A stretch of 64,000 bases of DNA from Thauera terpenica 58Eu (lineage in GTDB: Bacteria > Pseudomonadota > Gammaproteobacteria > Burkholderiales > Rhodocyclaceae), in assembly GCF_000443165.1 (NCBI RefSeq), contig NZ_ATJV01000043.1, forward strand, positions 1-64,000. Reading direction: 5' to 3'. The notes under the pieces were generated by a model that saw nothing but the letters and a program-made list of their open reading frames with translations, was not told the origin of the DNA and ran no database searches. The position numbers and the translations under genes are program-made. Positions 46,551-55,591 of this stretch are shown one piece after another; position 1 is the stretch's first letter, and every line of letters begins with the position of its first letter.

Positions 46551-47216
46551 TCAGCGCACCTGCTCGGCGACGAAGACCTCAACACGGCGGTTCATCGCCC
46601 GCCCGGACGGGGTCGAGTTGTCCGCGATCGGCTGGCGTGCGCCACGCCCTTCGATGCCGATGCGCTGGGCGGCCACGCCACGCGCAACCAGATAGTCACG
46701 TACGGCAGAAGCACGGTTGATCGAGAGCGGGTTGTTCACCGCATCGCTGCCGGTACTGTCGGTGTGACCGACGATGGTGATGGTGGTGATCGGGTGCTGA
46801 TTGAGGCCGTTGGCGAGGTTGTCGAGCACCGGGCGCATGTTGGCCTTGATGTCGTAGCGCCCGGTGTCGAAGGAGACATCGCTGGGGATGTCCACCTTGA
46901 GCTGATTGTCGGCGGTCTGGCTCACACCGATGCCGGTGCCAGCCGTGGCCTGCTCCATCTCCGCCTTTTGCTTCTGCATGTTCTGCGACCACAGATAGCC
47001 GCCACCCGCGCCAAGGGCCGCGCCTATGGCCGCCCCCGTGGCCGCGCTCTTGCCCTTGTTTCCGCCCGCGGTGGCGGCACCGATCAGGCCTCCGGCCACG
47101 GCGCCAATGGCTGCACCCATGCCGGTATCACGCTGGGTTTCGTTCATGTTGGCGCAACCGACAAGACCACTTGCGGCGAAAGTGACCCCAGTCAGGGAAA
47201 TGAGGATTTTATTCAT
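46551..47216 (-). CDS. OmpA-family lipoprotein with glycine zipper
   Basis: The 221-residue protein has a lipoprotein signal (lipobox LVGC), a glycine-zipper segment (about 30-75, GAAIGAVAGGLIGAATAGG) and a C-terminal OmpA peptidoglycan-binding domain (about 105-215) with IVGHTDSTGS and NRRVEVFV. It would tether the outer membrane to the cell wall, like YiaD/Pal. The ATG at 47216 starts the signal sequence. Confidence 0.92.
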   Translation of the reverse strand: MNKILISLTGVTFAASGLVGCANMNETQRDTGMGAAIGAVAGGLIGAATAGGNKGKSAATGAAIGAALGAGGGYLWSQNMQKQKAEMEQATAGTGIGVSQTADNQLKVDIPSDVSFDTGRYDIKANMRPVLDNLANGLNQHPITTITIVGHTDSTGSDAVNNPLSINRASAVRDYLVARGVAAQRIGIEGRGARQPIADNSTPSGRAMNRRVEVFVAEQVR

Positions 47217-47328
47217 GGTTTTGAGCCTCCAGATTTGTAACAAGCCGATCGATTATCGGCGCGCAATGCCGCACCCCCGTCTTCCAGTGTGCAACAAAGC
47301 ATGACACCCCTCACGCGGAACCAGCTGC

Positions 47329-47712
47329 TCAAGTCCGCAGCATGTTGAAAATCGAGTATCCCGCCCAGGTCATCAGCACCGAGCCCATCACATGCAGCGT
47401 CACATGCAGCCCCAGCCAGCCGATGGCGCCGCGCTGCAACAAGTGAAAGGCTTCGGCCGAAAACGTCGAAAAGGTCGTCAAGCCGCCCAACAAGCCAGTC
47501 GTGAGCAAGAGTTTCAGCGCCGGCGTCATCGCCGGCCAGGCCTGAATCAGACCGAGCGCAAAACCCATCAACAGGCCGCCGCCCAGGTTGGCCACCAGCG
47601 TCCCCAGCGGCACCATCGCCGACAGCGGGTTCAGCCACGCGCCCAAGCCCCAGCGCAGCCAGGCGCCACAGGCAGCACCGACCCCCACTGCCGCGAAGGC
47701 GGTGAAATTCAT
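47329..47712 (-). CDS. crcB: Fluoride ion channel CrcB/Fluc
   Basis: The 127-residue protein has four membrane helices and the signature GGLTTFSTFSAEAF with the phenylalanine-lined pore. Fluc dimers export fluoride passively. Its start overlaps the stop of the mechanosensitive channel gene (ATGA). No fluoride riboswitch was seen ahead of the pair. Confidence 0.95.
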   Translation of the reverse strand: MNFTAFAAVGVGAACGAWLRWGLGAWLNPLSAMVPLGTLVANLGGGLLMGFALGLIQAWPAMTPALKLLLTTGLLGGLTTFSTFSAEAFHLLQRGAIGWLGLHVTLHVMGSVLMTWAGYSIFNMLRT

Positions 47713-48884
47713 CGCGCCTCCGCCATCGCCACAGCTTGCGGCGACGCACCCCCGGCCTGCGCGCCCACGGCCTCGGCGGCCGCAGCCTCGCCCAGCACAT
47801 GCAGGGTCCGCGTCGGAAAGGCAAGTTCCGCCCCGTGCGCAACGACGATATCGGCAATCTTCAGCATCACGTCCTGCTTGATCTCATGGAAATGCACCCA
47901 CACCGTCGTCCTTGTAAACGTATAGACCATGATGTCCAGGGTTGAGGGGCCGAACTGCAGCAGATTGACGATCAGGGTCTGGTTCTGATCGATTTCCTCA
48001 TGGGACTGCAGCATCGCCTTGATGTCCGCGACGATGGCGGCGACCTTGCCGATGTCAACATAGCGCAGTCCGACCGTTTCCTTGATGCGGCGATTGCTCA
48101 TGCGCGACGGATTCTCCACCGTGATCTGCGCGAACACCGCATTGGGCACGTAGAGCGGACGCTTGTCGAAGGTCCGGATGCGCGTCAGCCGCCAGCCGAT
48201 CTCCTCCACCGTGCCTTCGATCTCCTTGTCCGGCGAGCGCACCCAGTCGCCCACCACGAAGGGACGGTCCAGATAAACCATCAAGCCACCAAAGAAGTTC
48301 GCCAGCAGATCCTTGGCCGCGAAACCCACCGCGATGCCGCCGATGCCGCCAAAGGCGAGCACGCCGGAAACCGAGAAGCCGAGGCTCTGCAGCCCCACCA
48401 GCACCGAGGTGATGATCACCGACACGCGCAGCAGCTTGCCGATCGCATCCACTGTGGTGCGGTCGATCGACTCACCGCGACGGTGACGCTTCTCGATGAT
48501 GCTGTCCTGGAAGTTGCCGATGAAGCGCACCAGGAACCAGGCGACGCAAGCAATCACTCCAACCGTGCGCAGGGGCTCGACCACCTCCAGCAGCACCGAG
48601 TCGGTCTTCGACTCCACGATGCGTGCAGCGAAGCTCAGGCCGACGATCCAGGCCAGCACACTCAAGGGCCTGCGCGCCGCCGACAGGAGGGGAAAGTCCC
48701 ACTCCACCATCGTGCTGCGAGAGTGTTCCTCAAGCCGGGCCATGGTACGGCGCAGAAAGAAGTTCGCGACCACCACCGCCAGCACGACGAGGAAGAGTTG
48801 CAGCACCAGCGTCAGCATGTTCTCGCCGCCAGTGAGATCGGCAAGAAAGGTCTGGAACCAGGAAAAATAGGATATTTCAGCCAT
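47709..48884 (-). CDS. MscS-family mechanosensitive ion channel
   Basis: The 391-residue protein has four or five membrane helices (about 20-190). The pore-lining helix is near GVLAFGGIGGIAVGFAAKDLL, followed by the MscS beta domain (LDRPFVVGDWV, GTVEEIGWRLTRIRTFD) and a C-terminal vestibule domain. It opens under membrane tension to relieve osmotic stress. It is the first gene of the pair with crcB. Confidence 0.93.
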   Translation of the reverse strand: MAEISYFSWFQTFLADLTGGENMLTLVLQLFLVVLAVVVANFFLRRTMARLEEHSRSTMVEWDFPLLSAARRPLSVLAWIVGLSFAARIVESKTDSVLLEVVEPLRTVGVIACVAWFLVRFIGNFQDSIIEKRHRRGESIDRTTVDAIGKLLRVSVIITSVLVGLQSLGFSVSGVLAFGGIGGIAVGFAAKDLLANFFGGLMVYLDRPFVVGDWVRSPDKEIEGTVEEIGWRLTRIRTFDKRPLYVPNAVFAQITVENPSRMSNRRIKETVGLRYVDIGKVAAIVADIKAMLQSHEEIDQNQTLIVNLLQFGPSTLDIMVYTFTRTTVWVHFHEIKQDVMLKIADIVVAHGAELAFPTRTLHVLGEAAAAEAVGAQAGGASPQAVAMAEAR

Positions 48885-49051
48885 TACGATCCTGTTTCAG
48901 GTTCAAGGAAGCCTCATTTTACCCGCCGACGGCCGAACGCTGCGCGCGCCGGCTCCGCGGGCGCCGCACGCGCGGGCGAGGCGACCGGATCGGCTACAAT
49001 CGCGCTCATGGAAACCCGGCCGCGACGCGGCCACCGTCACCTGCGAAGCCG

Positions 49052-50785
49052 ATGAAACCCGAAAAAAATCTCGCCGCCGCCCCCCCGCCTGCCTCCAATT
49101 TCGTGCGCAACATCATCGACGAGGACCTGCGCACCGGGAAATGGGACGGCCGCGTCGAAACGCGCTTTCCGCCCGAGCCCAACGGCTATCTGCACTACGG
49201 CCACGCCAAGTCCATCTGCCTGAACTTCGGCCTCGCCGAGGCCTACGGCGGGGTCTGCCACATGCGCTTCGACGACACCAACCCGGAGAAGGAAGAGCAG
49301 GAATACGTCGACGCCATCCTCGAAGCGGTAAAGTGGCTCGGCTTCGACTGGGGCGAGCATCTTTACTTCGCATCCGACTATTTCGACACCATGTACGCCT
49401 GTGCGCTGAGCCTGATCAGTGCCGGCAAGGCCTATGTCGATTCGCAGTCCGCCGACGACATGCGCGCCAGGCGCGGCACCCTGACCGAGCCCGGCAAGGA
49501 CAGCCCCTATCGCGAGCGCAGCGTCGAGGAGAACCTCGACCTCTTCAGCCGCATGCGCGCCGGCGAATTCCCCGAAGGCACGCACATCCTGCGGGCGAAG
49601 ATCGACATGGCCAGCGCCAACATCAACATGCGCGACCCGGCGATCTACCGCATCCGCCACGTCGCCCATCACCGCGCCGGCGACAAGTGGCCGATCTATC
49701 CGATGTACACCTTCGCCCATCCCATCGAGGACGCGATCGAGAACATCACCCACTCGGTGTGCACGCTCGAATTCGAAGACCAGCGCCCGTTCTATGACTG
49801 GCTGCTCGACGCGCTCGCGGACGCCGGCCACTTCTCGCGCCCGCTGCCGCAGCAGATCGAGTTCGCCCGCCTCAACCTCACTTACGTGGTGCTGTCCAAG
49901 CGCAAGCTGATCCAGCTCGTCAATGAAGGCCACGTTGCCGGCTGGGACGATCCGCGCCTGCCCACGCTCATCGGCGCACGCCGCCGCGGCTTCACCGCCG
50001 CCGGCTTTCGCCGTTTTGCCGAGCGCATCGGGGTGTCCAAGGCCGACTCCTGGATCGACATGAGCGTGCTCGAGGAGTGCATGCGCGACGACCTCAACGA
50101 GGCCGCCGAACGTCGCGTCGCGGTGCTCGACCCGCTCAAGCTCATCATCACCAACTATGCCGAGGGTGAGTCCGAGCTGTGCCAGGCGCCCAACCACCCG
50201 CTCAAGCCCGAGCTGGGCAAGCGCGACATGCCTTTTTCCCGCGAACTGTGGATCGAGCGCGAAGACTTCATGGAAGAACCGGTGAAGGGCTTCCACCGCC
50301 TCTACCCCGGCAATATGGTGCGCCTGCGTTACGGCTTCGTCGTCAAATGCACCGGCTGCGAGAAGGATGCCGCCGGCACGGTCACCACGGTGTTCGCCGA
50401 ATACATGCCCGACTCCCGCTCCGGCACGCCCGGCGCCGACACCTACAAGGTCAAGGGCAACCTGCACTGGGTATCGGTCGCGCACGCTTATGAAGCCGAA
50501 GTCCGCATCTACGATCGCCTGTTCGCCCATCCCCACCCTGGCCAGCGCCGCGAAGGCGACGCACCCGAGCTTGAGCGCGACTTCCTCACCGACATCAACC
50601 CCGACTCCAGGCGCAGCCTCATCGCCTACCTCGAGCCCATACTCAAGGACGCCAGGCCAGAGGAGCATTTCCAGTTCGAGCGCCACGGCTATTTCGTCGC
50701 CGACCGCATCGACTCGAAACCCGGTTCACCAGCATTCAACCGTACGGTGACGCTGAAGGATTCGTGGGCAAAGGCCAGCAAATAA
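49052..50785 (+). CDS. glnS: Glutaminyl-tRNA synthetase
   Basis: The 577-residue class I synthetase has the HIGH-type motif PPEPNGYLHYGHAKS, the KMSKS-type VVLSKRKLIQLV, and paired C-terminal beta-barrel anticodon domains. GlnRS presence means the cell need not rely on transamidation for glutamine tRNA. It starts 168 bases from the divergent channel gene, and an ABC exporter operon starts 22 bases after its stop. Confidence 0.97.
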   Translation: MKPEKNLAAAPPPASNFVRNIIDEDLRTGKWDGRVETRFPPEPNGYLHYGHAKSICLNFGLAEAYGGVCHMRFDDTNPEKEEQEYVDAILEAVKWLGFDWGEHLYFASDYFDTMYACALSLISAGKAYVDSQSADDMRARRGTLTEPGKDSPYRERSVEENLDLFSRMRAGEFPEGTHILRAKIDMASANINMRDPAIYRIRHVAHHRAGDKWPIYPMYTFAHPIEDAIENITHSVCTLEFEDQRPFYDWLLDALADAGHFSRPLPQQIEFARLNLTYVVLSKRKLIQLVNEGHVAGWDDPRLPTLIGARRRGFTAAGFRRFAERIGVSKADSWIDMSVLEECMRDDLNEAAERRVAVLDPLKLIITNYAEGESELCQAPNHPLKPELGKRDMPFSRELWIEREDFMEEPVKGFHRLYPGNMVRLRYGFVVKCTGCEKDAAGTVTTVFAEYMPDSRSGTPGADTYKVKGNLHWVSVAHAYEAEVRIYDRLFAHPHPGQRREGDAPELERDFLTDINPDSRRSLIAYLEPILKDARPEEHFQFERHGYFVADRIDSKPGSPAFNRTVTLKDSWAKASK

Positions 50786-50807
50786 GCCACCGACCGGGTT
50801 CCCCACC

Positions 50808-51965
50808 ATGAAAAGCCTGCGCCGCCTGCTCACTGTCCTTGTCGTGCTGGTCCTGCTGGCGGCGACAGGCTGGTGGTTCACCCGACCGAAACCCATCCTG
50901 GTGGTTGTGCAGGAAGTGGGCCGTGGCCAGGTCGAAGCCACCCTGTCCAACACCCGCGCCGGCGAGATCGAAGCCTGCCAGCGCACCAAAATGGCCACCA
51001 TCGTCGGCGGGCGTATCGACTATCTGGGCGTGAAGGAAGGCGACCGGGTGGAGGCCGGCCAGGTCTTGATGCGGCTGTGGCATGAGGACCTGGATGCCAG
51101 GCTGGCGGTCAACGAGGCCCAACTGGCCACGGCGCGCCAGCGCGTGCGCGAAGCCTGCACCGTCGCCGACAACGCCGAGCGCGAGGCCGCACGCCAGGCG
51201 CAGCTGGTGAAGCGCGGCTTCGTCTCCGCCAGTGTGGAGGAGCGGGCGCGCACCGAAGCCCGCGCCCGGCGCGCTTCCTGCGATACCGCGAAAGCCGATG
51301 TCCTCACCGCCCAGGCTCAGACCAAAGCCACCACCATCGATCGCCAGCGCCTGGTGCTGATCGCGCCCTTCGCCGGCACCGTGGCCAGCATCAGCGGCGA
51401 ACTCGGTGAGATCTCCATCCCCTCGCCACCGGGGGTCCCCACGCCACCTGTCATCGACCTCATCGACGACAGCTGCCTCTATGTCAAGGCGCCCATGGAC
51501 GAGATCGACGCGCCCAGAATCGTCCCCGGCCAAGCCGTGCGCATCACCCTCGAGGCCATGCCCGCCAAGGTGTTCGAGGGTCGCGTCAAGCGCGTCGCAC
51601 CCTACATCACCGCGGTGGAAAAACAGGCGCGAACAGTGGAGGTCGATATCGACTTCGTGCACCCGGAAGAGGCGCGCGGCCTGCTGGTGGGCTACAGCAC
51701 CGACGTCGAGATCGTGCTCGACACGCGCGAGGACGTGCTGCGCATTCCGACTTCAGCCCTGCGCGAGGGCCATCGCGTGCTGATCGCACAAGATGGCGTG
51801 CTCGTCGAGCGCCGCGTGCGCAGCGGGCTGTCGAACTGGGAGCAGACCGAAGTGCTGGAAGGCTTGAGCGCGGGAGATCGCATCGTGACCTCGCTCGAAC
51901 GTGCGGGGGTGGAAGCGGGCGCGCAGGTCAGCATCGAAGCTTCAACCCAGGCCGCCACCCCTTAG
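50808..51965 (+). CDS. MacA/HlyD-type periplasmic adaptor of an ABC exporter
   Basis: The 385-residue protein has an N-terminal signal anchor (about 8-25), then a membrane-fusion layout: a lipoyl half around 55-85, a coiled-coil hairpin (about 95-180), and beta-barrel and membrane-proximal domains. VGYSTDVEIVLDTREDVL and IPTSALREG are typical of the family. It links the inner-membrane ABC transporter to an outer-membrane duct such as the TolC protein encoded at 37911-39212. ATPase and two permease genes follow directly. Confidence 0.9.
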   Translation: MKSLRRLLTVLVVLVLLAATGWWFTRPKPILVVVQEVGRGQVEATLSNTRAGEIEACQRTKMATIVGGRIDYLGVKEGDRVEAGQVLMRLWHEDLDARLAVNEAQLATARQRVREACTVADNAEREAARQAQLVKRGFVSASVEERARTEARARRASCDTAKADVLTAQAQTKATTIDRQRLVLIAPFAGTVASISGELGEISIPSPPGVPTPPVIDLIDDSCLYVKAPMDEIDAPRIVPGQAVRITLEAMPAKVFEGRVKRVAPYITAVEKQARTVEVDIDFVHPEEARGLLVGYSTDVEIVLDTREDVLRIPTSALREGHRVLIAQDGVLVERRVRSGLSNWEQTEVLEGLSAGDRIVTSLERAGVEAGAQVSIEASTQAATP

Positions 51966-51984
51966 CGCAGCGCCGAGGCCGACC

Positions 51985-52710
51985 ATGGCACAGATCGAGC
52001 TCGAGGGCATCAACCGCGTGTTCACGCTTGGCGACAGCGAGGTCCATGCGCTGTGCGAGGTGGCACTCAGCATCGAAGCCGGCGAATACGTCGCGGTGAT
52101 GGGCCCCTCGGGCTCGGGCAAGTCCACCCTGCTCAATCTGCTCGGCCTGCTCGACCGCCCCAACAGTGGCCACTACCGGCTCGAAGGTCGCGATGTCACC
52201 ACCTTGAGCGCCGACGAACAGGCCGCAGTGCGCAGCGCCCGCATCGGTTTCGTGTTCCAGAGCTTTCATCTCGTGCCACGGCTGACAGCAGTAGAGAACG
52301 TCGCCCTGCCGCTGATGCTGGCGGGTGTTTCCGCATCCGAACGTGGCGCGCGCGTGAGCCAGGCGCTGAAGGACTTCGGCCTCGCCAGCCGCGCCCACCA
52401 CCGCCCGGAAGAGCTCTCCGGTGGCCAGCGTCAGCGCGTCGCCATCGCACGCGCCACCATCATGCGCCCCGCCCTGCTGCTCGCCGACGAGCCCACCGGC
52501 AACCTCGACCGCGCCACCGGACAGGAGGTGACTGCGCTCCTCGAGGACCTCAATGCCGCCGGCATGACGCTGATCGTCGTCACCCACGACCCCTCCATGG
52601 GCGCACGCGCGCGCCGCCGTTTGCTGATGGAAGACGGCTTCATCCGCCAGGATGTGCGCAAACCGGCAAGCCCAAGCCTGGCCGCAGACCAGCCGCAAAC
52701 CGCCCCATGA
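51985..52710 (+). CDS. MacB/LolD-type ABC transporter ATP-binding protein
   Basis: The 241-residue ATPase has Walker A GPSGSGKST, signature LSGGQRQRVAIARA, Walker B LLLADEPTGNLD and the switch histidine in VVTHDPS. The family energises FtsX-type permeases that move substrates through mechanotransmission. Its stop overlaps the start of the first permease gene (ATGA). No permease domain is fused, unlike E. coli MacB. Confidence 0.95.
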   Translation: MAQIELEGINRVFTLGDSEVHALCEVALSIEAGEYVAVMGPSGSGKSTLLNLLGLLDRPNSGHYRLEGRDVTTLSADEQAAVRSARIGFVFQSFHLVPRLTAVENVALPLMLAGVSASERGARVSQALKDFGLASRAHHRPEELSGGQRQRVAIARATIMRPALLLADEPTGNLDRATGQEVTALLEDLNAAGMTLIVVTHDPSMGARARRRLLMEDGFIRQDVRKPASPSLAADQPQTAP

Positions 52711-53915
52711 GCCCGGCCGACACGCTGCGCTTTGCCACCCGCGCCGCACTCGGCTACCCGCTGCGCACGGCCTTGATGGTGCTGGCGATGTCGATCGGCG
52801 TGGCCGCAGTGGTGATGCTGACGGCGCTCGGAGATGGCGCGCGGCGCTACGTGGTGGAGGAATTCTCCGCGCTGGGCGCCAACCTGCTCATCGTGCTGCC
52901 CGGGCGCAACGAGACCGGTGGCGTCAATCCAGGCAGTTTCGTCAGCAGCACACCGCGCGACCTCACCACCAGCGACGCCGCCGCCCTGCTGCGCCTGGCG
53001 CTGGTGCAGCGCGTCGCGCCGCTGGCGGTGGGCAATTCCGAAATCTCCTTTGGCGGACGGCTGCGCGAGGTGATGGTGGTCGGCACCAGCGCCGACTACG
53101 TCGACATCCGCGGCTTCGGTGTTGCCAGCGGACAGTTCCTGCCACCTGAGGATTTCGGCCGCGCCTCGGCGGTGGCGGTCATCGGCGAAACGATCCGTGC
53201 GGAGCTGTTCGGCAACCAGAATGCGATCGGGCGCATGATCCGCCTCGGCGACCGCCGCCTGCGCGTCATTGGCGTCATGAGTCCGGCCGGGCGCGGGCTG
53301 GGGATGAATTCCGACGAGCTGGTGCTGGTGCCGGTCGCCACCGCGCAGGCCATGTTCAACACCAACTCCTTGTTTCGCATCATGATCGAGACACGTGGCC
53401 GCGACGCCCTGGTGCCCGCTCAAGCTCAGGTCGAAGCGCTCTTGCGTGCGCGCCGTGACGGCGAACTCGACTTCACCGTGATCACGCAGGACGCCGTGCT
53501 CGGCACCTTCGACCGCATCCTCAGCGCGCTCACCCTGGGCGTGGCCGGCATCGCCGCCATCAGCCTGGCGGTGGCGGGCATCCTGGTGATGAACGTGATG
53601 CTGGTGGCCGTCACCCAGCGCACTGGCGAGATCGGCCTGCTGAAGGCACTCGGCGCCAGCGCTCGCGCCATCCGTCTTGCCTTCCTCACCGAAGCCGCGC
53701 TGCTGTCACTGGCCGGCGCGCTGAGCGGCTTTGTCCTCGGCCACGCTGGCGCGTGGGTGATTCGCCTCGTCTTTCCCGCCCTGCCTGCCTGGCCACCGAG
53801 CTGGGCGGTGATTGCCGCCGTGGGCACAGCGCTCGTCACCGGCCTGCTGTTCGGCGTCATGCCGGCCAGGCGTGCCGCCAACCTGGACCCGGTCCAGGCC
53901 TTGATGAAGCGCTGA
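52707..53915 (+). CDS. MacB/FtsX-type ABC permease, first copy
   Basis: The 402-residue protein has one N-terminal membrane helix (about 20-42), a large periplasmic MacB_PCD-like domain and a C-terminal FtsX domain with three helices. ITQRTGEIGLLKALGA-type and MPARRAANLDPVQAL motifs end the protein. It probably pairs with the second permease to make a heterodimer. Confidence 0.9.
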   Translation: MSPADTLRFATRAALGYPLRTALMVLAMSIGVAAVVMLTALGDGARRYVVEEFSALGANLLIVLPGRNETGGVNPGSFVSSTPRDLTTSDAAALLRLALVQRVAPLAVGNSEISFGGRLREVMVVGTSADYVDIRGFGVASGQFLPPEDFGRASAVAVIGETIRAELFGNQNAIGRMIRLGDRRLRVIGVMSPAGRGLGMNSDELVLVPVATAQAMFNTNSLFRIMIETRGRDALVPAQAQVEALLRARRDGELDFTVITQDAVLGTFDRILSALTLGVAGIAAISLAVAGILVMNVMLVAVTQRTGEIGLLKALGASARAIRLAFLTEAALLSLAGALSGFVLGHAGAWVIRLVFPALPAWPPSWAVIAAVGTALVTGLLFGVMPARRAANLDPVQALMKR

Positions 53916-53934
53916 ACATGAGGAGGCCACAACG

Positions 53935-55134
53935 ATGAGCTGGCGTGACCTGCTGCAGCTGGCCCTGCGCTCGATCACCGCCCACCGCCTGCGCAGCGCG
54001 CTGACCCTGGGTGGCATCGCCGTCGGCATTGCCGCGGTCATCCTGCTGACCTCGATTGGCGAAGGTCTGCACCGCTTCGTGCTGCAGGAGTTCAGCCAGT
54101 TCGGCACCAACGTCATCCAGATCAACCCCGGGCGCCAGGGTGCGCGCGGCGGCCCGCCCGGCCTGCCGTCGACTGCACGCGAATTGACCCTTGATGACGC
54201 TGCCGCGCTCGCCCGCCTGCCCTACGTCACCCATGTCACCGCCAACGTCAACGGCAATGCCGAAGTGCGCGCCAACGGCCGCGTGCGCCGCACCACGGTG
54301 CTCGGCGTCAGCGCCGACATGCAGGAGGTGTATGCGATGCGGGTGCGCGTCGGCCACTTCCTGCCGCCTGACGACAGCGCCAGCGCGCGCGCCTTCGTCG
54401 TCCTCGGCCCCAAACTCAAGCGCGAACTGTTCGGCGTCGCCAATGCGCTCGGTGAGCGTGTCCAGATCGGTGATGAACGCTACCGCGTGATCGGCATCAT
54501 GGAAGAGAAGGGCGAATTTCTGGGCGTCGATCTCGACGATACCGCCTTCATTCCCAGCGTGCGCGGGCTGGCGCTGTTCAAACGCGACGGCCTGATGGAG
54601 ATCGGCGTGGCTTACGCGGGGAACGTCCCCGTCGCGCCCGTCGTCGACGCGGTCACGCGCAGCCTGATCACCCGCCACGGCCGCGAAGACTTCAGCGTAC
54701 GCACCCAGGAGGACATGCTGGCAACGCTGTCCAACATTCTCGACATCCTCACCGCCGCGGTGGGCGCACTCGGCGGCATCTCGCTGCTGGTGGGCGGTGT
54801 CGGCATCGTCACCATCATGACCATCGCGGTGTCCGAACGCACCAACGAGATCGGCCTGCTGGTGGCGCTGGGTGCACGCCGGCGCACCATCCTGGGCTTG
54901 TTCCTGGGCGAAGCGGTGGTGTTGTCGGCGCTGGGCGGTCTGGTTGGACTGGCCGTCGGCGCGGGCGCAGCCCATGCGCTGGGATTGCTGCTGCCGGCAT
55001 TACCGGTGAGCACGCCGTGGGGCTTTGCCCTCGCCGCGGAATTGCTCGCCGTGCTGATCGGCCTGCTGGCTGGTGTGCTCCCCGCGCGGCGTGCTGCCAG
55101 CCTCGATGCGGTTGCAGCTCTGCGCGCCGAATAA
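53935..55134 (+). CDS. MacB/FtsX-type ABC permease, second copy
   Basis: The 399-residue protein has the same layout as its neighbour, with SERTNEIGLLVALGARRRTI and LPARRAASLDAVAALRAE. The two permeases are related but clearly different in the periplasmic domain, so the transporter is likely asymmetric. It starts 19 bases after the first copy and ends the operon. Confidence 0.9.
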   Translation: MSWRDLLQLALRSITAHRLRSALTLGGIAVGIAAVILLTSIGEGLHRFVLQEFSQFGTNVIQINPGRQGARGGPPGLPSTARELTLDDAAALARLPYVTHVTANVNGNAEVRANGRVRRTTVLGVSADMQEVYAMRVRVGHFLPPDDSASARAFVVLGPKLKRELFGVANALGERVQIGDERYRVIGIMEEKGEFLGVDLDDTAFIPSVRGLALFKRDGLMEIGVAYAGNVPVAPVVDAVTRSLITRHGREDFSVRTQEDMLATLSNILDILTAAVGALGGISLLVGGVGIVTIMTIAVSERTNEIGLLVALGARRRTILGLFLGEAVVLSALGGLVGLAVGAGAAHALGLLLPALPVSTPWGFALAAELLAVLIGLLAGVLPARRAASLDAVAALRAE

Positions 55135-55276
55135 GACCACACAGAGTGTAGGTTCAGCTGGACAAGCTAGGGAAAACCACTACACTGAAAGTGAGCCAGC
55201 ACCGTGACAGGGATCACCAGCCAACGCAGAAAGGTATTGAACGCAGTGACCAGGCAGCGCCTGGAAGGAGGCCATC

Positions 55277-55504
55277 ATGAGCATCATCGACTTCCCCATC
55301 GGCCGTTGCGAAGCTGTCAGAGAGATGGTTTTACTCGACGCAACGCAGCACGAGTGCGCTTGCGAGCACGGTTGCCCGCCCGGTTTTGATTGCCCGCTGG
55401 CCGGGTACTTCGCCGAAGTCAGCGGCCTCAGCGACGAGACCGCTGCGGCGCTGAAGCTCAGCGGCAAGTGCCTGAAGCGGGCACGGCCTGCTGCCCCCGC
55501 CTGA
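55277..55504 (+). CDS. Small cysteine-rich protein of unknown function
   Basis: The 75-residue protein has a central cluster CACEHGCPPGFDCP with four cysteines plus two outside it (C11 and one near the C-terminus). There is no signal peptide or membrane helix. A good AAGGAGG site sits ahead of the ATG, supporting translation. I do not recognise a family; metal binding or redox sensing is plausible. It lies in its own space between the exporter operon and the leftward rluB-like gene. Confidence 0.6.
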   Translation: MSIIDFPIGRCEAVREMVLLDATQHECACEHGCPPGFDCPLAGYFAEVSGLSDETAAALKLSGKCLKRARPAAPA

Positions 55505-55591
55505 GCCGGGCCGGTGCGCGCCCACGCGGCTGCGCACCGGCGCTGACCAGCTCCGCGACAAGGTCGCTCGGCACGGACAGATCAGCACAGA

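Noticed and set aside
48885-49051. Fluoride riboswitch ahead of the channel-crcB pair
   Set aside because: The conserved aptamer blocks are not present in the leader.
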